This document shows, piece after piece, positions 34,263-42,740 of a stretch of DNA of 64,000 bases. The stretch is taken from positions 33,832 to 97,831 of the forward strand of contig CAZWDL010000005.1 in assembly GCA_964632995.1 (NCBI GenBank), read 5' to 3'. Numbering within the stretch: position 1 is the first letter of the stretch; each line of letters starts with the position of its first letter. Position numbers and translations under genes: made by a program. The DNA comes from CAZWDL01 sp964632995 (GTDB lineage: Bacteria; Bacteroidota; Bacteroidia; Chitinophagales; Saprospiraceae). Under the pieces are notes generated by a model. It had not been told where the DNA came from. It saw only the letters and a list, made by a program, of their open reading frames with translations, and searched no databases.

Positions 34263-35540
34263 ATGAGTCACAATTCCTCTTCTCCCATCACCGCCTTAGA
34301 GCGGCAGCGCGAAATCTTTCTTAAAGGCGTGACGGGGCAGCGCCCGGCGGTACCCGTTGATCCCCGGCAGCTCGAAAAGCAGGCTTTGGAAAAAAAGCAG
34401 GGCCTGTTCACTTACATCTCCGGCGGGGCCGGGGAGGGCAAGACCATGGATCGCAATCGCGAGGCCTTTGAGCAATGGCGCATTGTTCCCCGCATGCTAC
34501 GCGATGTCTCCGAATTCGACACCTCGGTGGAACTGTTTGGCCGGCGCCTGACCAGCCCCTTATTGCTCTCGCCGATAGGGGTTTTGGAAATGGCGCACCC
34601 CGAGGCCGACCTGGCGGTGGCCCGGGCGGCCGCTGCACTCAAGCTGCCGATGATTTTCTCCAACCAGGCCTCGGTACCGATGGAAGACTGTGCCGCCGTG
34701 ATGGGCGATAGCCCCCGTTGGTTTCAGTTGTACTGGAGCAAGTCGAACGAACTGGTCAAAAGCTTTCTGCTGCGCGCCGAGGCCTGTGGTTGTGAGGCCC
34801 TTGTTCTTACCCTGGACACCAACCTGCTGGGCTGGCGGGTACAGGATCTCGACCGCGCCGATCTGCCTTTCCTTCGCGGCCTGGGCATTGCCCAATACAC
34901 CAGCGATCCGGTTTTTCAGAAAATGATCGACGAGCCGATAGAAGGAGATGTGACGGAAACGCCACGCCGCATCAATTGGGATGCCGTCTCTACTGCTTTT
35001 CAGCTGATGCGTAATTATCCGGGCGGGCTGGTTCAGAATTTGCGCTCGCAACGACCAATGAAGGCGGTGCGTAAGTTTATCAATACCTTTAGCAACCCGG
35101 CGCTCAACTGGAGCGACCTGGCTTTCCTGCGTGAGCATACCAGCCTGCCGCTGATCCTCAAAGGTATTTTGCATCCCGAAGACGCCCGCATGGCCGTCGA
35201 TCACGGCGCCGACGGTATTATCGTCAGCAACCATGGCGGCCGGCAGATAGACGGGGCCGTCTCCGCTATCGAAGCCCTGCCAAAGGTCGTGGAAGCGGTA
35301 GAGGGAAAAATTCCGGTGCTGATGGATTCGGGAATACGCGGCGGTTGCGATATTTTCAAGGCCCTGGCTCTGGGAGCCCGCGCGGTATGTATCGGACGCC
35401 CTTACGTTTACGGGCTGGCGCTGGCCGGTGAAACGGGGGTTCGCGAAGTGCTGATGAACTTGATGGCCGACTTCGAAGTGACCATGCGGCTGGCGGGACG
35501 AAAAAGGGTGGATGAGATTGACGGGGAGGCTTTATCGTGA
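34263..35540 (+). CDS. FMN-dependent alpha-hydroxy-acid oxidase, lactate 2-monooxygenase-like
   Basis: The 425-residue TIM-barrel flavoenzyme belongs to the glycolate oxidase/lactate dehydrogenase family. The N-terminal YISGGAGEGKTMDRNREAF, the substrate-side LLLSPIGVLEMAHPEADLAVA, and the FMN and catalytic motif GIIVSNHGGRQIDGA (active-site His) are all intact. The long central insertion with LDTNLLGWRVQDLDRA makes lactate 2-monooxygenases the closest type I recognise, which turn L-lactate and oxygen into acetate, CO2 and water. Plain oxidase or dehydrogenase activity on lactate or a related acid is the alternative. Confidence 0.87.
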   Translation: MSHNSSSPITALERQREIFLKGVTGQRPAVPVDPRQLEKQALEKKQGLFTYISGGAGEGKTMDRNREAFEQWRIVPRMLRDVSEFDTSVELFGRRLTSPLLLSPIGVLEMAHPEADLAVARAAAALKLPMIFSNQASVPMEDCAAVMGDSPRWFQLYWSKSNELVKSFLLRAEACGCEALVLTLDTNLLGWRVQDLDRADLPFLRGLGIAQYTSDPVFQKMIDEPIEGDVTETPRRINWDAVSTAFQLMRNYPGGLVQNLRSQRPMKAVRKFINTFSNPALNWSDLAFLREHTSLPLILKGILHPEDARMAVDHGADGIIVSNHGGRQIDGAVSAIEALPKVVEAVEGKIPVLMDSGIRGGCDIFKALALGARAVCIGRPYVYGLALAGETGVREVLMNLMADFEVTMRLAGRKRVDEIDGEALS

Positions 35541-35633
35541 CACGGGCTTCAGCGTGTTCTTCTATCGCAATACTTACTTCAGCCTGTTCTCGACCTGACA
35601 ATCCGTATATTGGCGGGCAAGAAAAAACGGTTT

Positions 35634-35963
35634 ATGGAGGAAAAATTTATCAAAGAGACCCACGAACTTATTGTTCGCGATTTCGAAGTGGAGGAATTGG
35701 AAGGGGAAAGTATTTCGGAACAGGCTTTACTCGACGCGCTGGCCGATCGCGTTGCCTGGCTGATCGAGTATCGCATGGAGTTTCTGCTGAGCCTGATGTA
35801 CCGGATGGACATCAGCGAGGCCAAGGTCAATGATGCCCTTTCACCCGCCAACCCGGCGCCGGCCAATGTAGCACTGGCCAGGCTGGTGCTGGATCGACAG
35901 AAGGAACGCATTCGCACCAAACAGCAGTACAAACAGGATGACCTGGAGGGGTGGGAGTGGTGA
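35634..35963 (+). CDS. Small conserved acidic protein, function unknown
   Basis: The 109-residue protein has no signal peptide and is predicted to be all helical. Its N-terminal half is acidic (FEVEELEGESISEQALLDALADRVAWLIEYR). A short Pro/Ala-rich turn (SPANPAPANVALARLVLDRQ) and a basic C-terminus (KERIRTKQQYKQ) follow. I do not recognise a family. The ATG at 35634 is preferred over the TTG at 35610. It follows the flavoenzyme gene by 93 bp, and the gap carries two copies of the CTTCAGCCTGT-type repeat. It is probably real because of its clean coding pattern and its own start. Confidence 0.65.
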   Translation: MEEKFIKETHELIVRDFEVEELEGESISEQALLDALADRVAWLIEYRMEFLLSLMYRMDISEAKVNDALSPANPAPANVALARLVLDRQKERIRTKQQYKQDDLEGWEW

Positions 35964-35983
35964 AGAAAATTGAGGGTTCAAGG

Positions 35984-36041
35984 TTTAACCCGGATTATTC
36001 ATGGTAAGTCCATGAATAATGACGACAAATGATCGAAAATC
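35984..36041 (+). repeat. 58-bp dispersed repeat with internal hairpin, copy 2
   Basis: It matches the minus strand of 491-548 at 56 of 58 positions (33 identical bases first, then two single substitutions). The hairpin TTATTCATGG / CCATGAATAA is perfect in this copy. It lies between two convergent genes, as expected for a REP-type element. The remaining bases to 36114 hold only a weak GGTTAAA/TTTAACC pairing. Confidence 0.8.
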
Positions 36042-36114
36042 ATTGATTTTGAGATATTTGTGTCGGGGTTAAAGTTTTCCTGACTTTTTAACCTTGCCCT
36101 TCAATCTTATTTTT

Positions 36115-36960
36115 CTACAGCTTATTAAAGAAGAAGTCCGTTTCCTGCTCACTGGAGAGGAAGCGTTTGCCGATGGCAGCAAAGGGGCGCTCCAGCACCA
36201 TTTCGTCCATTTCCAGGTGTTTGATCTTGGTGCACTGGGTGATGATGTACCCCTTGGTGTCCCGGCAGTGCAGCAATAGCCGCTTGCCGTCCTTGGAGAT
36301 TTCCCAGTTGCCCTTTTCAACCAGCCGGATATCGCCGTTACGGCTGTTCAGCGTTTGTGTGAAAGTGCCGTCTTCCCTGAATTCAAACTGGAAGGACACC
36401 CACTCCTGTTTAAGGTCACTGTTTTTTTCGGGGGTGCATGGGTCGGTCAGCGTAAGGGAAGCCGTAGTATTGCTCCATTTGCCCGTCAGGGCGGAGCGTT
36501 TTTGGTTTTGCAGGGCCTCATCGGCTGGTACAAAGTCAAAAGATTGCAGATGGCCCGTCCCTGGGTTGATCAGATTAATACCCTGGCAGGTCTGTTCTAC
36601 CCGCAGGCGATGGGACTTGCCGGAATCCAGGGCGCGAAGCACCAGGACCGGATCTTCGTTAACGGTTTCCACCATCCAGACGTAATGTTTGGCTATGAAA
36701 ACGGATCCCGTTTTTGCAGCGTGAAGAAAAGTAGCGACGCCGGATTTCTCAAACTGAGCCATTTGCTGGAAGGACTCGCCGGCTTTCCGGATCCAGAGGC
36801 CCTGTAAAAGATCTTGCTCGATCTGAGCGGTGAGTGAGAGGCTTGCATCAATATTCTGCAAACTCTGCCTGCATTTAGGTTCTTCAATATTGGTGATAAC
36901 ACTTGCCGAAGAGATGCTAGCAAGTATCAGGCCAAGTATCAGCACGATACCTCGTTTCAT
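36115..36960 (-). CDS. Exported protein with two lipocalin-like halves
   Basis: The 281-residue protein has a cleavable signal (LILGLILASISSA). The rest is beta-rich, with two segments that each look like a small lipocalin-like barrel: LQGLWIRKAGESFQQM up to about residue 125, and LTGKWSNTTASLTL with FREDGTFTQT and KGNWEISKDGKRLLLHC after that. Lipocalin-like families of Bacteroidota show the same GxW start and the DGxF-T-x-x-GxW-x-x-x pattern. Ligand unknown. It is single, on the minus strand, and convergent with the small gene before it. Confidence 0.68.
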   Translation of the reverse strand: MKRGIVLILGLILASISSASVITNIEEPKCRQSLQNIDASLSLTAQIEQDLLQGLWIRKAGESFQQMAQFEKSGVATFLHAAKTGSVFIAKHYVWMVETVNEDPVLVLRALDSGKSHRLRVEQTCQGINLINPGTGHLQSFDFVPADEALQNQKRSALTGKWSNTTASLTLTDPCTPEKNSDLKQEWVSFQFEFREDGTFTQTLNSRNGDIRLVEKGNWEISKDGKRLLLHCRDTKGYIITQCTKIKHLEMDEMVLERPFAAIGKRFLSSEQETDFFFNKL

Positions 36961-37262
36961 CCTTCAAGATTTTAATTTTAACAATCGGGTGAAATACAAA
37001 CCTGTCAACTAAAGAACGATGCTAACCGCCACAGGTTACAAACGGTAAGCTAAGTTTTTGTTAAGTAATTGTGACCTACTCATTATGAGAGGTTTCACTT
37101 ATTTTTGGTGATTTCTTATTGCAATGACACTATATTCAGCATAAAGATGCAGGCTTTACAAAATTACTAGATAATTCAGCGGAGATTTCCGATCAATGAT
37201 TCGTATTTATACTGTTTTAGTCAAATATTTAAGTTTCCGAAAGTAGGTTTAAGAGAAGCAAA
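36961..37262. other. AT-rich divergent promoter region, no gene seen
   Basis: The 302-bp gap separates the lipocalin-like gene (minus) from recO (plus). It contains TAGGTTTA near 37244, one base off the -7 consensus, 13 bp before recO. No exact TAnnTTTG copy is present on either strand, and no small gene or stable hairpin was seen. Confidence 0.4.
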
Positions 37263-37988
37263 ATGCTGATAAAAACCAGAGGTATTGTGCTGCGATCGAT
37301 CAAGTACTCCGAAACGAGTTTGATCGTCGACATTTACACAGAGGCGAGAGGGTTACAAAAGTACATCGTCAGTGGAGTGCGAAGTAAGAAAGCCAGGACC
37401 AAAGCCAGTCTGCTGCAGGTGATGACCCTGCTGGACCTGGTGGCGTATTACCGCGAAAACCGCGACCTGCATCGCATCAAGGAAATGAAGCCGGCTTATG
37501 TGTTTCACCATATCCCCTTCCATGTGCTGCGTGGAGCGGTAGGGTTATTCATGGCTGAGGTGGCGCGCAAAACGATCCGTGAAGCAGAGGCCCATCCCGA
37601 ATTGTTTGAATTTCTCTTCACTACCTTCCGTTTCCTGGATAAAACGAGTGGGCCGGTACACAATCTGCACCTGCATTTCCTGGCCCATCTCAGCAGTTTC
37701 CTGGGCTTCATCCCCGGTGATGACTTTGATGAACAAACGCCTTATTTTGATCTGCAGGAGGGCGTGTTCGTCGCAGAGATGCCCCGGCACGCCTACGTGT
37801 TGGACATGGAAGAAAGCGCCCTCTTATACGAATTGTTAAGGGTCGACCGGGTAGGAGCGGCATCGGTCAAAATGACGGCTGAACAACGCCGCCGTCTTCT
37901 GGAACAGCTACTCCTTTACTACCGACTGCACATCGAGAACCTGCCGGAAATCAATGCGCACCGGATATTGCATGAGGTGCTGGGGTAG
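37263..37988 (+). CDS. recO: DNA repair protein RecO
   Basis: The 241-residue protein mediates loading of RecA onto gapped single-stranded DNA with RecR. It has the N-terminal OB-fold signature TRGIVLRSIKYSETSLIVDIYTEARGLQKYIVSGVR, a helical middle (FMAEVARKTIREAEAHPELFEFLF) and the LHFLAHLSSFLGFIPG block, as in Bacteroidota RecO. The zinc-finger cysteines of other RecO proteins are absent, which is usual in this phylum. It is a stand-alone gene. Confidence 0.92.
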   Translation: MLIKTRGIVLRSIKYSETSLIVDIYTEARGLQKYIVSGVRSKKARTKASLLQVMTLLDLVAYYRENRDLHRIKEMKPAYVFHHIPFHVLRGAVGLFMAEVARKTIREAEAHPELFEFLFTTFRFLDKTSGPVHNLHLHFLAHLSSFLGFIPGDDFDEQTPYFDLQEGVFVAEMPRHAYVLDMEESALLYELLRVDRVGAASVKMTAEQRRRLLEQLLLYYRLHIENLPEINAHRILHEVLG

Positions 37989-38064
37989 GAAGTAAAGTCG
38001 AGGCTGTTCAAATAACCGGGTCTATAACGAATTTCCGGAAAGGCCATTTTTTCAGACCTGAATT

Positions 38065-38445
38065 TCAAACATTGGGGATTATCAACTCCTGCCCCGGTTT
38101 CAGGGCCTCGGGGTCTTCAATCTCCGATTTATTGGCTTCGAAGATTTGGCGGTACTTCATTGGATCACCCAGGTATTTTCTGGCGAGCTTGGTGAGCGTG
38201 TCGCCTTCCTGGACGATATGTTTGTGGTAGTAATTCTTTTCGGCGACGGTGATATCCGCCTCGATATCTTTGGGTTGTTCGCCGCCGATCTCCCGGATTC
38301 TTTCCCACAAGCGGTCTTTGTGGTACTGGGTGGCGGCTTCACCGTCAATATGGAGCACGCCGTCGCGTTCTTCGACATGGCCTTTTCGCATATTGTAAGA
38401 CTTGCTCAGTTCGAGGACAGATTGATACTTATCGTAAAGAGACAT
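38065..38445 (-). CDS. Small LysM-domain protein
   Basis: The 126-residue cytoplasmic-looking protein has no signal peptide. The N-terminal 65 residues (LYDKYQSVLELSKSYNMR, VLHIDGEAATQYHKDRLWERI) resemble a BON-type or helical adaptor. The C-terminal LysM domain reads HIVQEGDTLTKLARKYLGDPMKYRQIF and ends PGQELIIPNV. This layout matches the YgaU/LysM small proteins, which bind potassium or peptidoglycan, and the LysM adaptors of contractile injection systems. No injection genes are nearby. It is transcribed leftward, behind the terminator of the DUF2807 gene. Confidence 0.82.
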   Translation of the reverse strand: MSLYDKYQSVLELSKSYNMRKGHVEERDGVLHIDGEAATQYHKDRLWERIREIGGEQPKDIEADITVAEKNYYHKHIVQEGDTLTKLARKYLGDPMKYRQIFEANKSEIEDPEALKPGQELIIPNV

Positions 38446-38487
38446 AGCAGACTTTTTAGATTCTGTTAGGATGGTCTACTATAAAAA

Positions 38488-38522
38488 ACGGGGAAGAATC
38501 TCAGATGTTGATTCTTCCCCGT
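38488..38522 (-). terminator. Rho-independent terminator of the DUF2807 gene
   Basis: ACGGGGAAGAATC (38488-38500) and GATTCTTCCCCGT (38510-38522) pair perfectly with a 9-nt loop. On the minus strand the stem is followed by TTTTTTA. It lies about 100 bp after the stop of the gene at 38625-39308 and before the LysM gene, so it separates the two transcripts. Confidence 0.85.
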
Positions 38523-38624
38523 AAAGTGAAAGGTGTTAGTAAAACGGTCAGGTGATTTCTAAAGAGCAAAGTATCGGGTGATTACAGGTAAGTCGTAAAT
38601 CCCTTTTAAAAGGTTACAGCAAAG

Positions 38625-39308
38625 TCACATTTTTTTTACATCGCCCGAGAGGGCTGTCTTCATATTGACTTCTTCGGGATTGCCCTTGTAGTAAATGGTT
38701 CCGCCGGTATTAGCGGAGGCTTCCAGGTATTCCAGGGCCAACACTTCGGCATCGCCGCCGGTATTTGCCTTGGCATAGGTGCGGCGGCACTCGAGTTCGA
38801 ATGCTTCGTAGCGGCCGCCGGTGGCAGCACTTGCTTCCTGGCGCTCCGTTTGACCGCCGATCCGCAGCACCCCGCCTTCCGAGGCGCCGGCTTCCAGGCT
38901 GTTGAGCTTAACGCGCAGGTTCATTTCCGACCCGCTGCCGGCGCGCGCGAGCAGCTCGTCACCTTCCAGGACACTCCTGTTTTCGATGCGGGCGCCGGCG
39001 TCTCCGCGGATAGCCCGCAGGTCGCGGTAGGTGACGTACACCTCAACCTTCTCGTTCTTGTAAAACATGGACTGGAGCACCTTAATTTTGAGTACCCCGT
39101 TTTTAACCTTTATCGACACCTTTTCCTCCGGAATGTTTTCCACGGTCAGGGTAGCTGCTTCCTCATCAGATTCGGCAAGCCTGACTTCAACATTTCCCGT
39201 TACATTGATTTCGTCGAAGGGATCGAGAGAAAAAGTGCGCTGGCCCCTGAGCGGCGTGGTCAGTAAGGTGAGGATAATAATTCCGAATAAGAGCTGTAAT
39301 CGCAGCAT
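38625..39308 (-). CDS. DUF2807 (GIN) beta-solenoid exported protein
   Basis: The 227-residue protein has a signal peptide (LLFGIIILTLLTTPLRG). The mature part is the head-GIN domain (DUF2807): FDEINVTGNVEVRLAESDEE, ENRSVLEGDELLARAGSGSE, LEAGASEGGVLRIGG and LEASANTGGTIYYKGNP. The repeating S-G-x-A-x-G pattern forms a short right-handed beta helix. These proteins are abundant in Bacteroidota, often next to sensors or transporters, but their role is unknown. A minus-strand -7 motif lies 15 bp before the start and a terminator about 100 bp after the stop, so the gene is its own transcription unit. Confidence 0.87.
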   Translation of the reverse strand: MLRLQLLFGIIILTLLTTPLRGQRTFSLDPFDEINVTGNVEVRLAESDEEAATLTVENIPEEKVSIKVKNGVLKIKVLQSMFYKNEKVEVYVTYRDLRAIRGDAGARIENRSVLEGDELLARAGSGSEMNLRVKLNSLEAGASEGGVLRIGGQTERQEASAATGGRYEAFELECRRTYAKANTGGDAEVLALEYLEASANTGGTIYYKGNPEEVNMKTALSGDVKKM

Positions 39309-39322
39309 AATTTTTTTATAAA

Positions 39323-39330
39323 CAAATGTA
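39323..39330 (-). promoter_or_regulatory. -7 promoter motif TACATTTG (minus strand) of the DUF2807 gene
   Basis: CAAATGTA on the plus strand is an exact minus-strand TAnnTTTG, 15 bp before the ATG at 39308, predicting a leader of about 8-10 nt. Confidence 0.6.
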
Positions 39331-39588
39331 GGAATACCAGGCCAGTTTCGGGGATGGATTCGAGGAGGGATGAAAGCTTTAGACGAAGGCAGGGGTTTTG
39401 TCTACCAAGCAACAACTTTACCTGTCGTTTTGCGTAAGCATAAGGAGGAAAGAGTAATTATCAGTCCTGATCCCTGTTATTAATCCGGATTTTTTCGATC
39501 TTTGCCCCCTCCAATTCAGGTTCTTTGACGAATGTGGCTTGCAAAAGCCGAGGGTCGGGAACAGCAAAATCATCCAAGAGCGGAATTT

Positions 39589-41133
39589 ATGGCACAACAG
39601 AGCGATCAATTTAAAAAACTCATTGCCCACTGCAAGGAATACGGCTTCATCTTCCAGTCTAGTGAAATTTATGACGGTCTGAGCGCCGTATACGATTACG
39701 GCCCTTACGGCTCGGAACTGAAGAACAATATCAAAGACTACTGGTGGCGGGCTATGGTACACATGCACGACAATATCGTGGGTATTGACTCCGCCATTTT
39801 CATGCATCCCAAAACATGGAAAGCTTCCGGTCACGTTGACGCCTTTAACGATCCACTGATCGATAATAAGGACAGCAAAAAGCGCTACCGGGCCGATGTG
39901 CTCATTGAAGACTACCTGGACAAAATTGAGTCCAAGATCAATAAGGAGGTAGATAAAGCCGCCAAACGCTTTGGCGATTCTTTTGACGAAGGCATGTTCC
40001 GTTCTACCAATCAGCGCGTACAGCGCTATCAGGAGCAGTTTGACGCCGTGCGGCAGCGCCTCGCTGCGGCCATGACCAATAATGACCTGGTTGAGCTTAA
40101 AGCGATAATCGAGGAACTGGATATCACCGATCCCGACACCGGGTCGCGCAACTGGACCGATGTGCGCCAGTTCAATCTCATGTTCTCCACCCAGCTGGGT
40201 AATATCGCCGGTGAGGAAGATAAACTCTATCTGCGCCCCGAAACGGCGCAGGGTATCTTCGTCAACTTCCTGAACGTACAGAAGACCACCCGCCAGAAAC
40301 TGCCCTTCGGTATCGCCCAGATTGGAAAGGCCTTCCGCAATGAAATCGTCGCCCGGCAGTTCGTCTTCCGCATGCGCGAATTCGAACAGATGGAGATGCA
40401 GTTCTTTATCCGCCCGGGTGAAGAAATGAAGTGGTACGAATACTGGAAAGAACAACGCATGAAGTGGCATCGCGCGCTCGGCGTATCCGAGGAGCGGCTG
40501 CGTTTTCACGATCACGATAACCTGGCGCACTACGCCAATGCCGCGGTTGACGTGCAGTTCGAATTCCCCTTCGGCTTCAAGGAGCTGGAAGGCATACATT
40601 CCCGTACCGACTTTGACCTGGGCGCCCACCAGCAGATGTCGGGCAAAAAATTACAGTACTTCGATCCGGAGCTGAAGGAAAACTACGTGCCCTATGTCGT
40701 CGAAACTTCTATCGGTTGCGACCGGATGTTCCTGGCGCTTATGAGTAACGCCCTGGTGGAAGAGGAAGTCCCCGGCACCGGCAATACGCGCGAGGTACTC
40801 AAGCTGCATCCGGCAATGGCCCCTGTAAAATGCGCCGTACTACCGCTCAAGCGCAACGACGATCGCCTGGTCGCCAAAGCCCGTGATATCTTTGACCGGC
40901 TCAAGTTCTCCACCAATACCCAGTACGACGATACCGGCTCCATCGGCAAACTGTACCGCCGCCAGGATGCTATCGGTACGCCCTACTGTGTAACTGTTGA
41001 CTTCGATACCCTCGAGGACGGTACGGTTACCATTCGCGAACGCGACTCGCTGGAACAGGAACGGGTACCCGTCGAACGCGTTGAGGAAATCGTCCGCGAA
41101 AGGGTGGATATGAAGAAGCTGCTGGAAGGCTGA
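39589..41133 (+). CDS. glyS: Glycine--tRNA ligase (single-chain class II)
   Basis: The 514-residue class II synthetase charges tRNA-Gly. The start FKKLIAHCKEYGFIFQSSEIYDG is family-typical, motif 2 is in IAQIGKAFRNEIVARQFVFRMREFEQMEMQFF, and motif 3 follows in YVVETSIGCDRMFLAL. The C-terminal anticodon-binding domain has VAKARDIFDRLK and YDDTGSIGKLYRRQDAIGTPYCVTVD. It is the eukaryote/archaeal-like homodimeric form used by Bacteroidota, not the two-subunit GlyQS. ATG 39589 is preferred over ATG 39532 because conservation begins there. A GATCTTTG close to the -7 consensus lies at 39497-39504. Confidence 0.96.
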   Translation: MAQQSDQFKKLIAHCKEYGFIFQSSEIYDGLSAVYDYGPYGSELKNNIKDYWWRAMVHMHDNIVGIDSAIFMHPKTWKASGHVDAFNDPLIDNKDSKKRYRADVLIEDYLDKIESKINKEVDKAAKRFGDSFDEGMFRSTNQRVQRYQEQFDAVRQRLAAAMTNNDLVELKAIIEELDITDPDTGSRNWTDVRQFNLMFSTQLGNIAGEEDKLYLRPETAQGIFVNFLNVQKTTRQKLPFGIAQIGKAFRNEIVARQFVFRMREFEQMEMQFFIRPGEEMKWYEYWKEQRMKWHRALGVSEERLRFHDHDNLAHYANAAVDVQFEFPFGFKELEGIHSRTDFDLGAHQQMSGKKLQYFDPELKENYVPYVVETSIGCDRMFLALMSNALVEEEVPGTGNTREVLKLHPAMAPVKCAVLPLKRNDDRLVAKARDIFDRLKFSTNTQYDDTGSIGKLYRRQDAIGTPYCVTVDFDTLEDGTVTIRERDSLEQERVPVERVEEIVRERVDMKKLLEG

Positions 41134-41449
41134 TAAATAAATTTTTATTTTATAAAAATATTACTATTTTTACAGCTGTTCGTCTATGGTGAGGATTCTT
41201 TCAATGAAAAATTGAATGTACTCCATCCTCGTATGTATTTCCCCGGTTAAGGAAGATTGAAATTTACTCGTATTACCCCTGTGGTTGCTCGTCGCTTAAT
41301 AAGCGTCGGGACAAAAATTGACGCCGTGCCTGTACACCTCCCTCCGGTTTAGCAGGCACCCGGCAGCCCCCCTTCCCCAATGAATGTTTTTCCAGATTCC
41401 CCCCTATGCACTGGAATGATTATTCATTTTCACAAAAGAGACGAGTACT
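41134..41449. other. Intergenic region with weak terminator, no gene seen
   Basis: An AT hairpin, ATTTTTAT and ATAAAAAT (41141-41148 and 41152-41159), lies just after the glyS stop and is followed by CTATTTTT, so weak termination is possible. The rest to 41449 contains no coding pattern or RNA gene I can recognise. Confidence 0.4.
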
Positions 41450-42402
41450 ATGAACTGGAAGATTATCCGGCAGCAATGCCGAAGCAGATTTGCGATGGAG
41501 ATCAGCAAGGGGAGCGTTTTATTTACCCTGATCATTGTGAGTTCTCTTATCTGTCCCCGGGCCAAGTCACAAATACAGTTGTTCCCGGAAAGTGATCCGG
41601 CATTTTCGCCGGTAATGGTTTCCCCTGTTCCCGGAACACTCCTGGCCTGCGGCAAAGCAGGCGTTGCCGGTGAGCCCGCCTCGCGTAAAACAGCCTCATC
41701 CAATGTTCTTCGGGGAATTATTCTGGGAAGAGACCTTCGAGATACCCTAAATGAGGTGGCCGTAGAAGTCTTCCTGCTCGATCAGGAAGGCCAGATACAA
41801 CGCGTGTTCACCGGCCTGGCTCATAGTGGTAAATGTTTGATCCTTCTGCTCCCGGCTGCTACCCATCTCTTAATTTTGCGAAAAAAAGGATACCAATCAA
41901 AGGCCTTTTTGGTAGAAGCCGCCAAAACGCAGGAAGCCCAAATGTTTACACTGACCGGGCAGCAGCCTTCGGAAAATCCGGAGGAGCAGCTGAACAGACA
42001 GAAAGAAGAACCGCTGCCTCCACTTTTGAGTAGTTTGGAAGGAGAAACCATGATTGATATTGGAGGCATCAGGAGTGAATCGAATAAGATGCTGGCCATG
42101 ATGGCCATGTCGGCATCACTGCAAAGTCCAGTGGCTGCCGGTGAGTTCACCGAGCGAGGGGCGGAGCTTTCGATACCTGAACCCCAAGAGGAAAAAAACA
42201 GCGGGGAAGCCCTGGGGCAATTCGAGGTGACGGCGGCGACCAGCTTCGCCAACAGGCCACTCACCAATCAGTGATCATCCTCCGTTTTCAATCCGGTGAC
42301 AAAGTCGAGGTGTTGGAAAAGACCAACCATTGGTGGTGGCGCATCCGCTACAAGGAACAAAACGGCTATGTCAAAGCCCGGTTGCTGACGCCGGTGCCAT
42401 AG
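41450..42402 (+). pseudogene. Exported carboxypeptidase-regulatory-like/SH3b protein, frameshifted
   Basis: The first frame (41450-42274) encodes 274 residues: a signal region (VLFTLIIVSSLICPRAKSQ), a CarboxypepD_reg-like beta sandwich (VLRGIILGRDLRDTLNEVAV up to RKKGYQSKAFLVE) and a low-complexity linker, stopping at LTNQ. The bases from 42271 continue in another frame with VIILRFQSGDKVEVLEKTNH, WWWRIR and GYVKARLLTPVP to TAG 42402. That is the end of the SH3b domain found intact at the C-terminus of the 42741 gene. Total length is 3n+2, as expected if one base is missing (for example one G of CAGGTG) near 42271. It is a shortened paralogue of its neighbour without the barrel. A sequencing error cannot be excluded. 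Confidence 0.8.
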
Positions 42403-42405
42403 GAA

Positions 42406-42449
42406 TCTGTCCGGCAAGCCCGTTCCCGGAGCAGGGCTTGCCGGACAGA
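42406..42449 (+). terminator. Hairpin after the frameshifted SH3b gene
   Basis: TCTGTCCGGCAAGCCC (42406-42421) and GGGCTTGCCGGACAGA (42434-42449) form a perfect 16-bp stem, 3 bp after the TAG at 42402. That position supports the view that the SH3b tail belonged to the gene. No T run follows. The remaining gap to 42740 contains no gene; TAGTCTTG at 42729-42736 is one base off the -7 consensus of the next gene. Confidence 0.65.
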
Positions 42450-42740
42450 CTCTAAAACTTTATCGCTCAACGTTTGAATCTTATGCAAAAAAGGACTATT
42501 TTTAAAAAGATATTTACGCCCTTTTAGCGTGATTCTTTTTCTCCGGTCACGCTCCACATTTCCAGAGGCTATCCAAAAATTGATATGCTAACGAAAGCAC
42601 TTGACCAGGATGAAGCACTGATTCTGTTCCTATCAGGGCAGTATGCTGTTTTCTTAACAGGTCAATGAGCGGCCAAAGTTTCTCCCCCGCCGGTATGCCC
42701 TTCGTACCATTTTTTTCTAATGCTTAAGTAGTCTTGTACT

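Noticed and set aside
41380..41595. 71-codon frame at the start of the SH3b paralogue
   Set aside because: It overlaps the signal-peptide region of the better supported 41450 frame and has no features of its own.
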